From assembly GCA_013399855.1 (NCBI GenBank), contig VXAY01002820.1, positions 4,876-68,875 of the forward strand: DNA of 64,000 bases, written 5' to 3'. The notes below the pieces were generated by a model, which was not told the DNA's origin, did not search any database, and saw only the letters and a program-made list of their open reading frames with translations. Every line of letters begins with the position of its first letter. The stretch's first letter is position 1. Source of the DNA: Oxyruncus cristatus (Eukaryota > Chordata > Aves > Passeriformes > Cotingidae). Position numbers and translations under genes: made by a program. This document shows, one piece after another, positions 37,040-50,317 of this stretch.

Positions 37040-38218
37040 TTATATATTTTTGTGGACATAGGAAACAGTTTTAGACAGATTGATGTTATTGTGCAGTGGT
37101 TCTCAGAGGCTGAAAGACAATTTATCATTTTGGGGAAGACAGTGAACAGCACTGAATAGTAGACTTCCTCAAGTGAACTGATGACTCCTTTTCTTGCACT
37201 GAGATAGCTTTGCTAACTGAAGGTTGTACTGTTGACTTGATCTCTATTTCCCAAATGGCTTCCTAATTTTTGAAAAAAAGAGATTTGGATTGCAAGTCTT
37301 CTCAATATCATGCAGTGGCTGGACCTCAGTCCTTTGAGAGGAGGCACTTTAATAAACCCTAGACGTCCTCCCAAAACAACCGTCCATCTGATCTCCATTG
37401 CGCAACAGAAAAACACCCTGAGGATGGAGAAAGGTTGCTGCATCTGGGAACTTCTTAACACTGCTATGCAATCTCCCCCATGCTCCTGGGAAGGAAAAGA
37501 GTGGAGGAGGAATAGAAACAGTTCTGGATTGTTGCCATTGTCCTTTTCCTACATCCTCACGAGGAAGAGAGCTTGAGGTTTTGGAGAAGAGAGATGATGC
37601 TGAGGACCATGTAGAAAGGGGAGGGGTGGATGGGGATAATGTGAGTGCACAGAGTCAGGCGCTGTGCAGAAGAAGAGTTTACTTTATCAGGGGGAGAGAG
37701 AGGTGATAAAGGTGGAAATAAATCAGATGTCAAAGCGTGTCTGCTTTGGGAAGGTAGAGCAGGAAAAAACTTTGGGATTTTCAATTGTAGCACACAAGTT
37801 GTCATCCTAACAGTCAACTTTTTATATTTTAAATCCCTGATGGTGACTATAGTCCACAGAATAAATGCTGCTGCCTGGTACAGTCTTAGTTTCTCCAGAC
37901 ACCATCATCTTCCTTCTGTGCACAGAAATCCAGCATGTTGCTTTGAACTTGCTCTGTAGTGTACCATTCCTCCTTTGATCCTTGTCTCAGCCAGGGGCAA
38001 CCACATCAGTTCTGCAACTCACAGGCCCTCTACCAAAGGAACTGAGACTGGATTAAGCAGCAATGTAGGCAGAGGTGGAAACACTTCTTGGGAGAAAACA
38101 GCAGATAATGTCGTTCAGTGTTTTTCAAGGGGTATGTGGTGGTAAGAGTAAACAAACACAAGATTGGAAAAAAGTCTTATTACAACTTACTTTTTAGATA
38201 TATGGTCTAACTGTGAGT

Positions 38219-38420
38219 TAAAAAAACCCCAAACAACAAACCAGCAAGCAGCAGCATTTTCAGTGTCTCTATCAGATTTGCAAAATTAACGTTCCCTTTG
38301 AACCTCCACAAAACAACCCCAGCCAGATAACTGCAATGAAAATCACATCAACAACAACAAAATTTTAAATCCCCCAATCCAGGAACAAATCAGAAAGAAA
38401 AACACCCCTAGGAAAAGTAA
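38219..38420 (+). repeat. A/C-rich low-complexity stretch
   Basis: Repeated AAACAACAAA and AAAACAACCCC-like runs over about 200 bases, upstream of the candidate CALD1 promoter. Confidence 0.6.
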
Positions 38421-38949
38421 ACTAATAAGATAACCTTCACAAAACCCTTGCCCTCAGCAGTGTTTCAATCCAAAAAATGGGTCAAAAAAAGCCATGAATT
38501 CCCTTAAGTCATGCAAGGCTTTGCTAGTGCCACTGATTTTATGTGGAGGATGCTTGGAAGCTGCACCAGCAGAAAGGAATATAAAGCCGCAAGACAGATC
38601 TACATCTGCAAATGGAGTGCTTCAAATAACTTCCAAATGCATCTTGGCTTTGTTTCCCTTAAACTGCAAGCATCTTGTAAGCCACTTTTGAAACTTTTAG
38701 TCAGCATCTGCACAGTGGCTTTCTCTGCAGCATAAATGGACTAGTGGGCTGGGAAACGTGGTTTGCGGGGGGAGCCACGGGAGGTGGAAATCCTCGGAGT
38801 GCAGCACAGAGTTTAGGATTGCAGAGGAAGCTGAGGCCTCCAGCCCTGCACAGGAAGCAATCTTAGAGCAGGCCTTAAATGCCAGATTCCAGGCAGAGTT
38901 TAACTAACCACTGACAGCTCTGTAAACAAAGCAGGGACAAAAAGAGAGC

Positions 38950-39105
38950 AGCTTTCCCTTTTCTGGTAGTCATTTTTGGTTTGGGGGCTGCAGGGGAATT
39001 CTGTAATACTCGGCTTGATGGGATATAAACCAAGGCTGGCAAGGCTTTGTATATGAAGAACTGTAAAGGGGAAAATACTTCATGGATTAAAACTTAAAGA
39101 AGAAG
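38950..39105 (+). promoter_or_regulatory. CALD1: Candidate proximal CALD1 promoter and non-coding leader exon
   Basis: TATAAA lies at 39024-39029, predicting a start near 39055. Fifty to seventy bases upstream are two CArG-like boxes, CCTTTTCTGG (38957-38966) and TCATTTTTGG (38970-38979), each one base from CC(A/T)6GG. A possible donor AAG|GTAGG follows at 39105/39106, which would give a leader exon of about 50 bases spliced over about 700 bases to the coding exon. DNA just upstream (38750-38880) is more GC-rich than its surroundings. Known: smooth-muscle caldesmon transcription depends on CArG elements bound by SRF/myocardin. Inferred: that this is that promoter. The start site and splice are not proven by sequence. 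Confidence 0.5.
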
Positions 39106-39805
39106 GTAGGGCACGGGGAAAAATCGTGGATTAAACTACAAAAAAAAATAATGCTACTTTTTGTTCTTTGAGGAGGTTTTGTAAATAGTTTGGCTTCTGT
39201 TGGGTGATATTTAAAAGTGGTGGCTTATTATTCTTCTTTTCTGTTTTCACTCTCTTTTCCCCCCCCTACTTTTTTCTCTCCTCCTTTTTTTTTCTCTTTT
39301 CTTGTTTTTTCCTCTTTTCACTTTTTTTCCGTTTTTATGAAGGGCGGGGTGGGAATGGACAGACAAGGGCTCACTTTTGCAAAACTTTTAATTATTTGTG
39401 AAACTAAAGAAAATAAGAACTCTCTTGTACAGTGTTTTTACTGCTCTGGTGAAAAACTTGAAACTTAAAGTTAAAATAGTGCTGAATTCCTGCTTTTGTT
39501 TGTGGAAAAGACCTGTGATGTTACAAATAGCTAGTCTGTAGCTAGCAGATGTATACAGTCCTTACTTAAAGCATGTTGATTTAATTTTAACTAGGAAACT
39601 AAACGCAGGCACGGGCTATGTTTATCCTACAAGATATTTCATTAATCTTGTTTATCTCAACAATGCGGAGGAAGTTAACTTTTTTGATGGAAAAAGAAAA
39701 TAGTTACAGCAAAGTTAAAACAGCAAAACAAAACTAAATGGACTCAGTTGTTTAAACACATCCATTGTGTTTTCTCTCTCATCTGAGTGATCCTCTCCCT
39801 TTTAG
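39106..39805 (+). other. Candidate 5' UTR intron of CALD1, with a long pyrimidine tract
   Basis: If the leader exon ends at 39105, this stretch is a 700-base intron ending in a pyrimidine-rich acceptor (CTCTCCCTTTTAG). It contains an almost uninterrupted C/T tract at 39230-39337 on the + strand. No coding potential is visible; open frames over the tract are Phe/Ser-rich artefacts of its composition. Confidence 0.4.
39230..39337 (+). repeat. Polypyrimidine tract
   Basis: About 108 bases almost free of purines on the + strand, with C and T runs of up to nine bases. It lies inside the candidate CALD1 5' UTR intron. Such tracts can form triplex structures or act as splicing-factor binding platforms. 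Confidence 0.85.
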
Positions 39806-39917
39806 ATTTGGATCTTTTCAGAGCTTGAAACGCTTAAACACCCACCATGGATGACTTTGAACGCCGCAGAGAACTCAGGAGGCAAAAGCGTGAGGAAATG
39901 CGCCTTGAAGCAGAGAG
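39806..39917 (+). CDS. CALD1: Caldesmon first coding exon (5' UTR 39806-39846, CDS 39847-39917)
   Basis: Caldesmon is an actin-, myosin-, tropomyosin- and calmodulin-binding regulator of actomyosin ATPase in smooth muscle and of the cytoskeleton in other cells. The exon encodes MDDFERRRELRRQKREEMRL followed by EAE and two bases of an Arg codon, matching the highly charged N-terminus of vertebrate caldesmon, part of its myosin-binding region. The ATG sits in CCACCATGG (A at -3, G at +4), and an in-frame TAA at 39835-39837 rules out an upstream start. The donor AG|GTGAGG at 39917/39918 is near consensus and leaves a phase-2 intron. In the known protein the next exon continues with IAYQ, which fits the split Arg codon. 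A pyrimidine-rich tract ends in TTTAG at 39805, the preferred acceptor; CAG at 39821 is an alternative. Only the first 23 codons are present. An alternative N-terminal exon used by non-muscle isoforms was not found here. The gene assignment is very secure, the acceptor less so. Confidence 0.95.
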
Positions 39918-42900
39918 GTGAGGTACTACATACGGAAAATGGTGCTGGTGGGTTCCCTTTGATTAGCAGTGACTTTGAGAATTTCTCAAATTCCAAAGTA
40001 TGCTATAGCTAACCAAAGAGTCCTTGTGCTAATGATATGAGCCATAAAATACCTTTAGTTAATATTGTGGGAGAGATGAGGGGTGTACAGTGTCTAATTT
40101 GCTTAGGCTGTTGTAAATGTCCTGGCTTCTAGTTATTTTGTTATATGGATAAATGTAAACATCAAAGGTGGAATATGAGTGCATGAAATCATTGACAGGG
40201 AAGCTCATGCTCAGATGGTATATGGGTGTTGTGCAGAAGGGATTGTGCTTGTCAGACATTTATATATGTTTGATAATATGCATATTAGAGCTAAAGTTAT
40301 AAGATATAATTGAAAGCTGAGATAAACTTGGTATATGCAGTATAGCATATCTGTTAATTGTCTGCCATTACTATGCAATTGCTGCTGTGTTTGTACTGCC
40401 TGTTGCTTTTATTCATTTATAGTCATTTATGTGGGCAACAACGGTAGCATCTGCTACCAGTTATTACAGATTTATTTTGGTGAAAATGAAAGCAGAACTT
40501 GATGTGGGTATAATGTTGTCAATTTATGAAAGAAACACCCTGAAAATACTGGGAATGACATTTCATTAACTAATGTGTTTTACACTTGCGAAGAGAATTG
40601 TACATTTATTTTTCTAATGTCTTCACTGATATAAAGATTTGATTTAGTTTATTAATGCTGTGCTGATTTAAAGAAATAAAAGCTAGGTTTAAGCACATTT
40701 TGTTCCCATTTTTGTACTCCATTCTGAATATGGACTTCATTTTCATTTCTGTCCTTTCCCATGATCTGCCAAAACCCTGATGTTTTGGATTCTGAATGCT
40801 GTAGAAGAAAAGTCATTTTTCAGAGCAGTTTTAAATGAAAGCCAGCAGAATGCAGTATACTTTGTATGCTTGCTTTGAACTTTTTAATAAGGTCCTGATA
40901 CATCAGCAACTGTCTAATGGAAATCGATGATACTTGGGGGGCAGGAGGGAATCCCAGGTAGACGAGACGCAATAGCTACCTTTCTTCACAAAGGAAGTGC
41001 TGCCATGCAAAACTGGGAATGTGAGCTCTTGTCAGGCTATACACTGAACCCATGAGCTCTGGAAAGCAGCACTGTTGCTGGCAGATAAATAAACTCATGT
41101 GAAGTGTGGTGGCCAAAGGGAAATGAGGTGGCAGCCTCCCTTTGTACAATGCAGCCATTGCCATCCCTGAAAGGCAGAGGAGCAAATGTGCCATGCACTA
41201 AACTGCCAGAAAGTTTCCCCTGGGCCTGGGGCTGTATGTGTGTGTTGGGCAGCATGGGAGGGACTGCAGAGCCCATACTAGTGTATGGTGTAAGCACATC
41301 ATGTTTGTATACTTGCAGTGCACTTGTGCTTTAAGAAAATTTGTTTATGGAGAGGCTCAAATTTTAGGTTTTTTTGTGAATAGAGACCCTGGGTGGCCTG
41401 TGAAGGATGCTGGGAGGTGTAATTTGGAGGGTGCTTTCTACTACAGAAAAGTGTCACTTGACTTCCCTTTGAAGACCTCCAAGCTCTTATGTGAGTGTGC
41501 AGAGAGCTGTGGGGTGGCCTGGGCATCAGCCATGGCTGGCTTGTGAAGGCAGCAGGGAGCTGGGGGTAAGGATTCTGCCTTTGCTACTATTGAAGCTTAA
41601 ATCCAGGGCTTCAGGTATATATCCCACCCCTGCTTTTGGAAAGTGTTTTAGCCATGTCTAGGGTGGCTTTGTTGGGATTTAGTGTGGTAGTCTTCATGGA
41701 GGAGGGGAGCTCTATGGCAGCCTGGCCAGAGGAGAAGGGCCTAGGTCTGTGTCCCTTTTTTCTCCCAAATTGCTGCACATGCGCTTCATGGCCTTTCCCA
41801 CACATTTGAAGCCTTTTAACAATAAGTTGCTGTACGCTAAATCTTGCTGTACTCCCTCCACTGCTGCCAACTTCAAGCATTCAAGTACCACGAGTCAGAC
41901 TCCTTTAAAGTCACCAGACTGCTTTAAAAATGTTGAGATCTTAAAAGTAATTTAGTCTGGCTTTTTTATTTTTTTTGCCTTAACAATAACAGAGCCTGAT
42001 TCTCAAATTCAGATATGACTCTGGAGCCAGGATGTCCCAAAATCTGCTCCAGCAGGGGTAACATGGAGGAAGAGCTGAGCTCAGTGTTCGCCCCCATTGC
42101 ATTGCACTGCTCATGTCTAGTGAAAGGCAGCAGCATTGGGGCAGTTACTAACAAATGAATATGTGATGCTGGATTGGTTTTGGCGAATTCAGATTTTTGA
42201 AGATTTGTTCTCTTACGCGTCATGAGCTACAGCAGGCTTTCCTCTGAACACTTTCAAGCATTTTATGAAGTGAATTGTGCAGTCCTAAGGTGCAGTGTGG
42301 AGGTTGAAAATGCTCCATCAGCTCTGAGCACTGGTACCTGCTGCTTGGGCAGAGGACATTTCCCTGCACCATTCCGTCAGTGGGCTGTAGCCTGACTATG
42401 GGGAAACCACCACTGGTTGTAAGCATTTCCATTGGAAGATGGACAGATGGATGATTGTGTAGGCTGTAACATGTTTGCTAGGTCTTCCAGACACTGCTTA
42501 GACTTCTTTGAATAGAACAGTAAACCCTGAAATGCAAGCATATCATATCAAACAGTATTTGTAGCTCAGCCAATTTCAGCAACGCATTTTGCCATTTCCT
42601 GGAATGAAGGTACATGAAATGCATGTCTTTCTAGCCTGATGCCTGTGCCCAAGAAAGACTGAGGGGTGAAAATGTGTTGTAGCAGCATGGACTCATGCAC
42701 CACATGCCCAAGAGGAAGTGACTTGATGTTATTGTGCCTTTACCAGGGGCCAAAGGCCATGTTAGGACTGATCAGGATATATGTGCCCTCAGATTCCCAA
42801 GTGTTTGTGATGCTGGAGCCACTGGTGTCCAGCTGTTTAAGTCTAATCTTTGGAGAAGTTTAGTGTAAGTTCAGTCCTGGAAGTCTGGTGTTACGCTTTG

Positions 42901-44334
42901 TGTTTTGGGTTTTTTCTGTCAGAAATCATTTGGAAATGATGCTTTGTTGCGCTGTGTAGCCCTTGCACTGTGGGTTCTTATGCTTAGGATTGAGCCTGTG
43001 AAGAGGCCGGTTTTGCCTTTTGAAGATCAACATTGCGTTTCACCCTTGGTATGTGCTGTGGCTAGTAGTTCATACTGTGGCAACTCAGATACAAATTGAC
43101 ACCAACTCACAAAGCAAGTGGTTTTTTTGGCATTTTAATCTCTTACCTTTTCTAGGTATCCGACACATTCTGGATTCCCCACAAAGGCTTGTTGTGCCCA
43201 CCCAGAAATTTTGTCCAGACAATTTTTTTTTTACTATTTATATTTGTCTGGATCTCTGGAGGCCTATCAACATATTTGTAGCAGCACTGCAGACCTGTCT
43301 AGGGGACATGTGTCCAACAGCAGACATAGGGGACTTTGTCCAGCTTCATCCCAGGCTATCAGATTTATTACATGTGCTGAGGCTGGCGGAGACCCAGCAG
43401 CTCTTTTACCTCATGGGAGAACAAGGCTTTTCAGGCATAGACTGGGAAACCCAGGACAAAGTACAGCAGTGTTAACTGAGCCGGTCTCCTGGCATTTTGC
43501 ATCTGCTCTGTATTGATCAGGTGTGAGGTCAGGAAAAAAAAGGACCCTACTAGTCATTTGGGTGATGGGATGTGCTATGTCTTTAACTGCTCTGTGGCAA
43601 AGCCAAATCTTTGTCCTGCTCCCCAGAGAGAGAGGGAGTCCTTTGCCTGGGATGATGGTTGTATAAAGCTCTGAGGTACCAGTCCAGAGCTGGCTGAAAT
43701 CAGTGTGAAGCTTTCCACAAACTTCAGTGGGGTTTGGATTAAGCCCTACCTTAGTTATTCCAGCCAGCTGATTTATGAGGCCGTCTCAGTGGCAACCTTG
43801 AAGGAGCTGGATGAATGCTTCGCCCTCCCAGCCACAAGGTACATACTGTGCTGGAGTGTCAGGCCTGTTACAGAAATGGGTTTCACTTAAGTAACAGGAA
43901 AAATCCCATATGTAATTGAAGCACAGGGGATTGATTTTCAACAAGGGAAAAAACAAATACCACCTGCTGCTTCATGCCTCTTCCTAGGCAGTAAAATATG
44001 CTCTCTTGAACAAAACCATTGGGTTTTGTCATTTTGATGTTGTAACTGACACTGGAAGAATTTTGCCTGGGGTTGGGTAGAGGGTGTGTTTGTCTAGCGG
44101 AGAGGTGCTTTCTGAGTATCTTGCTGATGCACTTTGGTCTGCCACAGAAAAACTGAGATGAAATACTTCTTCAAGTGACAATAGACCTAATTCCTCGATT
44201 TCAGCATAATTGAGAGAAAAAATTGGCCCCTTCAACTCTCTAAAGAATAGTTCTCAGGTCAATCTATTTAGCACTTTTACAACTGAATGATTTGCCATTG
44301 TGTTTTCATCTCTCCTTGGAGTTTGTGTTGTGTG

Positions 44335-44356
44335 TTTTGTTTGTTTGTTTGTTTAT
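44335..44356 (+). repeat. (TTTG)n microsatellite
   Basis: About five tandem TTTG units inside the CALD1 intron. Confidence 0.8.
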
Positions 44357-47300
44357 AATTGTACTAGGAAGCTGATCCAATTTACTTCATTGTCATACCA
44401 TACGACTGAAGACTTCAGGAAGGTCATTGTCAGACTGGTCTCCACTTAGCTGAAGCTTAACTTTTAATCTTAACCACAGCTTTGCCCTGCGTAATGTTTT
44501 TCCCTAAGGGACTGCAGGTCATTTCATGGGGATAGGGCAAAGAGAAGTGGCTATCTCAAATCAAATCACAAATCACTGAAAAGACTCTCTAAATCCATCC
44601 TTTAAAATGTTCTGACAGGGGTCACAGTTGTCCTGACTAAAGGGCTCATCTTTTTGCAGACCAATCAGATAGTACTAAATATACCCTAAAAAGGGTATGT
44701 GAGTAGGACATACAGAAAAACATTGCCATTAAAGCTGTATGGTTCCTCATAAATTATTAAAAGCAGTAGTTAAAGATTCTTTAAAAAAAAAAAGTAAAAG
44801 GATCCAACACTTCAATTGCAAACTCCTTCCAGTCTCTCAAACAGTTTTATAAAGCAGTGTGGTTCATGTTCATGGATGTGGGTTGGGGAATGCTCATAGA
44901 AATAACCCAGCTTGCAAGTCAGGGATGGCAGCAGACTGCAGCAGCCTTAAAGTCTCCTGGAGTGGTAACTTAAATGCAACTTCAGTTAAAAAGAGGGCAC
45001 ATGGTTACTTCCAAAATTTATCTTGGTATGATTGAAAAAGGAGTCAAGTGAATTTCAGTCCAGATCTGTGAAGGCATGTACAGAAACAGAAAGACATTTA
45101 ACATTTAACTGTTCCTGTTGAGTCTGGTATAGCTTAGGTAAACTTACAAAGGACTGATTCATCAAGTTAAGAAGGTAAATCCAGCAGGGTACATCTTTGC
45201 AGGACAGTGAGAAGCATGTTTCTTGTCTTCTGGAGAGGTAAGACAGGATATACTTGTTTCCATAGCCTCTTAATGATTCTGGAGAACCAGGAAGTATCAT
45301 CTTTGTCATCCACAGAAAGTAAACAATTTCCTTTGCCTGTCCAGGATGGTGAGGGTAAGTGTGTGTCCATGTTAGATCAACATTGAATGACCACAAATAA
45401 CTTCTGAAGATGCTTCTCATTCCTGCAGTGGCGTTTTCCCTAGTATAGAGTGTACTTTAGTGACAAATGTGAAACAGTGTTGGGAGTTTAGGAATGAACA
45501 TAAATACTTCCTCTCCATTTTTTACTTTTTTTCTTGAAAGACTAGGACTTGCCCATTTCTTGTTCCCAAGTGCCTGGTTATATTTTTATTAAAGAGTATT
45601 CAGAGTGCTTCAATTGTGCTTCAATTCAGGCTTGTGTACAGGGAAAGGAGCACATGATCTTAATAAAATTTTTCAATGACTGCATGTTTAAACATAAGAG
45701 AAGCTGGCTGCATACATATACCATGTCATTTCCCAGTGTTCATGTTTTATTTCACAACTGTATTTCCCTAAAAGTTCAGTCTCTGTCCTCTTGAGGGCTG
45801 TGCCCTTGTCTATTCCAAGCCTCTTCTGCTACTAGAACAGAAACTACAGTGGCTTTATCTCTCCACAAACTTCATATATCCTGAAGTTGCAAATACTTTG
45901 AGGGTTTCTCTTTGTCTTTCTGTAAAATATTCACCTTCTGGTAGAGCTGAGACATGATATTGTGTGCCCAAGAGTTAAATATTAAGACAGTGAATAAATA
46001 GGATTAGAAATGAGTGCGAGTTGAGAATAAATTGAGGCACAGTGCTCCAGTTGTTAACCTGTCTCCACAGCTGTCTTGAACTCCAGGACTGACAGGACGT
46101 ATTTGAATTGTTGAGATGAGTTTGGCCCTTCACATTGCATTGCTGTTTTGCAGTTCTTGGAGCTCATTCTTAACCCAGAGAGAAAAGCATGACTCAGTGG
46201 CTCATTAAAGCATGCTCTACTGCAGTCATTCTCAAGTGAGAGTGGATATTACACAAGTCTTTGCTATTACAGCTTTTCAAATGCCCTGGAGGAAATAACC
46301 AAACATATGCAAAGCTCAGTAGAATTTATGGCATAATTTTACAGCTACTGTGTGGTTTTTTTGAATTATATTTTCTTTAACATAGTTGTGATGAAATGTT
46401 TTATAAAAGAGACTTTGTTCTTCCAAATAAGACATGTAGAGTATGAACTTTACTGAGCTAAACCAACTGCAATTCATAAGCATACAACAAAATCAGGTCC
46501 TTAGTATTTCATATAGTAATCCATATATATGTCAAGATCATTCTGTAATCTGTGTATTACGTGTCCTGTACCAGCCAAACTTTTAAGAGGACGGCCCAAA
46601 TCTAGCACCCAGACAACTAGCAAGATGCTCCATCTCTAATCCCGTTCAGCAGAGTGGCAGGTGGGCTTTGTAAACACCAAGAAATTTTGGAAATTCCTGG
46701 GTGAAAAGAGAAATCCTATCCTATAACCAGATAACCCACCTACCACCAAAGGGAAGTCTGCCTTTTTTTTTCCTACGGTATATTTATGAGCTTTAACTAG
46801 ATTGAAGTCCTTCATGAACCGGATCTTATTTAAATGCCTAATAAATATGGGCATGGAGACACAGCTTTTGGTGCTCAATATTTACAATTTTAGTATGCTT
46901 AATTAAAAGGGCACCATATGAAGAGTAATACAACATGATATTTTACCATGATTTTCAGAATTAGACCAAAACATAGGCATTGCACAAAAAAAATTGTGGG
47001 GCTGAAGAAATGTAGCTGATTCAGTACAAATACATGTCAGTGGTTTTCCTGCCATGTTTTGTTGAAAAATAACATTTCTTTAGTATGTTATATGCAAACC
47101 GGCAGTATGCAGTCTATTAAGCTAGAGTAGCCTGCAGTGCTCTTGCAGCACTGTTCATCTGTCATTGCACCTTCAAACAGTGTGAACCATATCTGCCCTC
47201 TGAATTTGCTCATACAAAAGGCTTCAGATACTTGAAATGCAAAAAAGCTGCATTAACTGAACATTGGCCTAAGTTTACGAAGGTAGAGAGCCTTCAAACT

Positions 47301-50300
47301 TCCCGTACCAGCCACAGTGGAGCAGTGTGATGTCTGTGTCTATACCTATGTATGTCCCTTGGAGGCAGACACAGCACCTCAGATGCCCCAGTAGCATTTT
47401 CTGTTATCTGGTAACGAGTACTTCAGCCCTTCATGTAGGTTACCTTCAGTTAACTCCATAAAGCAGAGACCAAAGACACTGTTCTAAAGTGACCCAAAAT
47501 AAAAGAGGTTCAGTTCTTCATTCTCAGTATACTTTTATCGGAGTCTTTCTTAGGCAGACGAAGACTTCATCTTCATTGATCTGGACAGCCAGTATCAGTT
47601 GTCAGGAAAACTTTCCTGAGCTAAGTCTTATTAGATGCCTAATCCAGCCTCTCTTCTTAAATAAACCCAGTTGATCTGTATTTCTCCCTAGACAGAAAGT
47701 ATATAATTGAGCTCTCAGCTGCTTAGTCATTTCCCACATGCCTGATATCCAGCTAGCAAAAGAGGCAAGGTTAATTTAATTCATTGTATAAAGAAGCATT
47801 CTTCGGCCATAAGATTGTGCCTGCTGCATCACACAAATCCACACAAATCCACATGCTTACGAATGAGTTTGCTGAAAATTCTACATTAACCCTTCTTTTG
47901 ATTAAATAAGGCCTTATTTTGAATAGTGATGCTCTGCAACAAATTTAATTTAGTTTAAAAAAAAGCAAAAGTAATACCTTGTTGTTCCCATACAAAAAAA
48001 TTTGATGGTTGAATACCCCATCTTAAAAAAAGTTTTAAAACTATTTTTCAGGTAAGTACATTTGATAGATTTATCTGTCATAATATATTCTATTGGCTGC
48101 ATATGCATGTTGCAAGTGACTGATAACATATATCCTGATTGTTCAGCCTGCCGAGTGAGATAGGCCATACAGGGTCTTGATGCTTTTTTGGGCAGAAAGC
48201 CATAAAATGCTGCTCAGACAGCCGGTTACTTCTCACAGCCCCTGACAAGCAGGATCATTGCTAGTACAGCCCTCCTTGCTGTTGCCTAAGAGGGAAGGTG
48301 GTAGCAAAGGGAGGAGGGCTGCCCTGCGCTGCCCTCCTGCTACACCACCCACACCCTGGCCCCAGAGGCTGAGCAACTACTTATGAGTAGAGCATCTGGG
48401 CTGGTGGTCCTGAGCCCAGCAAGCCGCTCTTCATATGTGGTGACACAACATTTTGTCTGGGGGAGATATTAAGGTGTCTGGGGGAGGCTGCTCCGAAGGA
48501 GAACACTGTCAGTGTTTAATTTGCTCTTTTGCTCTGAACCCAAGAGAGTAACGAGAAACAGCCTCTTAGCCCACAGCTTTCCAGACTTGGATGGATATGA
48601 GATTAGTTGTTAGATTGCAATGCCTTCTTCTTAGGGAACAAAAACATTGCTGAACTTGTTGCTTAATTCTTCAGGGCATTCTGGGCTCAGAATGGTAGAA
48701 GGTATTAGGCATGATAGAGAGTGAAGTTATTGCCCAGCTGTAAGACTCTCTAAGGAGTGACGCGAAAATAAATTTAGCCAGTGTGTTCCTAGGAACATCT
48801 GCTTCTCAGTGTGAGTTTGCATTTTATTAACCTCTTTATGATATAATATCTGAAATTAAACCAGATAATCAGAATATTAGATTTCCCTTTAAAAAGCTTA
48901 GGCCAATTGGTTTGCAGGGATAATAGATTAAATAAAATCAAACGCTAACAAGTTTTACACACAAATAAGCCAAGTGTGAAAACACTATCAAATTGCTGAC
49001 AGCCTGGTTAAAGTTACCCTTTTACAGCTCAGTTGAAAGAAGTATGGTGGGAAAATGTGATTTGCAAATGAAACTCCAAACTGAATTCAACTTGCAGAAG
49101 CATCTCATTTGATTGATTAGCTTCTGCATTTTTGGCTTTGTGCCCTTAAATTACTTTTTAATTACTGAAGATAAAAGTTTACCAGAAGCTTTATTTCTCT
49201 CATCTTAAACTACTTATTAGTTCATGCTAAACAAGAAAAATCCCTCTTGCTAGCAGATTGTTCTTGTGTGATCAAGGTCTTTCATAGAATAAAGTCATTA
49301 GGTGACTGTGCTTCTTGGGCAACTTAATTTGTCAGCATGCAGCTCAAGAAATATTCCTGGCCAGAAATAAGGTCAGTGGGCAACTACTCCTTAGAAAAGA
49401 AGTCTAATGACAGTGCAGTCCCTGGGAATGCTGGCCTGCAGCCTGACCAGAGGGGTCAGGTTAACAGAAGTGATACAGCTACAGATTAGAAGGAGCAGTA
49501 TTTGTGTCGGTGTTGCTGCTGAGCCCTTCTCTTCCGGGGAAGCAGCAAGGGTGATGGGAAGTGGAAAAGTAAGAAGAATGCTTTTCTTTTCACTTATTGT
49601 AAAGTATAGACCAGTGCGTAGTGTATGTGACAGTTAAAGGTTAGCTTCATCTTGGTTGACACTGAGGAAATATAAATACATGTTTTTCTCTTCTTTACGT
49701 GAAAATCTGTTTGATTGGTCCAAATAAACTTGCTTATTAATAGTCTTTATTAGATAGTCTGTTGAATAAAAGGCCAGCAAGTTTGTCATGCTGACATAGA
49801 AAATCAAGGGAAGGCTGCAACTTAACAGCAAGTTGTGACTGTCTTTTGGTTTGAGTTGTTTTTTTCTCTGTCATGTGCTGAAAACATGCCTCAGTTTCCT
49901 TTAAGGCTGTGACCCATTTTTGATGCCAACATTTTTTAAGCCAGCAACAGGGACTGCTCTAGTAAAGGTTATCTTTTAGGTGGACTGTGAGAGAAGTACT
50001 GAAAATTAGTACTCAAAAGCAGAGCTTCTTCAAAAGTTTGGTAAAGTTACTTCTCCATACTGCTACTTACCTCTTCTGCCAGCTTGAGACAACATCTTGG
50101 TATACAAACTGATTCACTTGAGCAAGTACTCCATTCTTTGTAAGCACATTCTTTGTGATTTAAACCTGATGTATATAATGGTAAATTTTAAAGTCAATTA
50201 AATGCACACAGTGGAAAGTAACCAAATTACCGTGACTCAATTTACTGCTTGTCAGACGAGCCTCTTGCAAGAGAGGTCTTATTGTGAAACAATACAGGAG

Positions 50301-50317
50301 GGTAAGCCCAGTCATGC

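Larger units (their letters stand above)
33706..38218. other. Non-coding DNA upstream of CALD1
   Basis: AT-rich sequence without gene structure. It includes the CArG box at 36910 and the AT palindrome at 37009-37039. Open frames reach about 104 codons (37645-37959, +) with no recognisable domain. Confidence 0.6.

Noticed and set aside
1..39000. Possible exons of a neighbouring upstream gene such as BPGM
   Set aside because: In mammals BPGM lies next to CALD1, but no fragment of the phosphoglycerate mutase family was recognisable in any frame.
43020..43475. 151-codon open frame, + strand, within the CALD1 intron
   Set aside because: No recognisable domain, no upstream promoter or convincing splice sites, and an overlapping frame on the same strand (43211-43516) is equally open. 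Consistent with chance in less stop-rich DNA.
48312..48338. Short GC hairpin with AGGAGGGC/GCCCTCCT arms
   Set aside because: Eight-base arms in GC-rich DNA are expected by chance; there is no following T-run or other terminator context, and the genome is eukaryotic.
49284..49300. TTCATAGAATAAAGTCATTA resembling a CR1 tail
   Set aside because: Only a handful of bases match and no CR1 3' UTR adjoins it.
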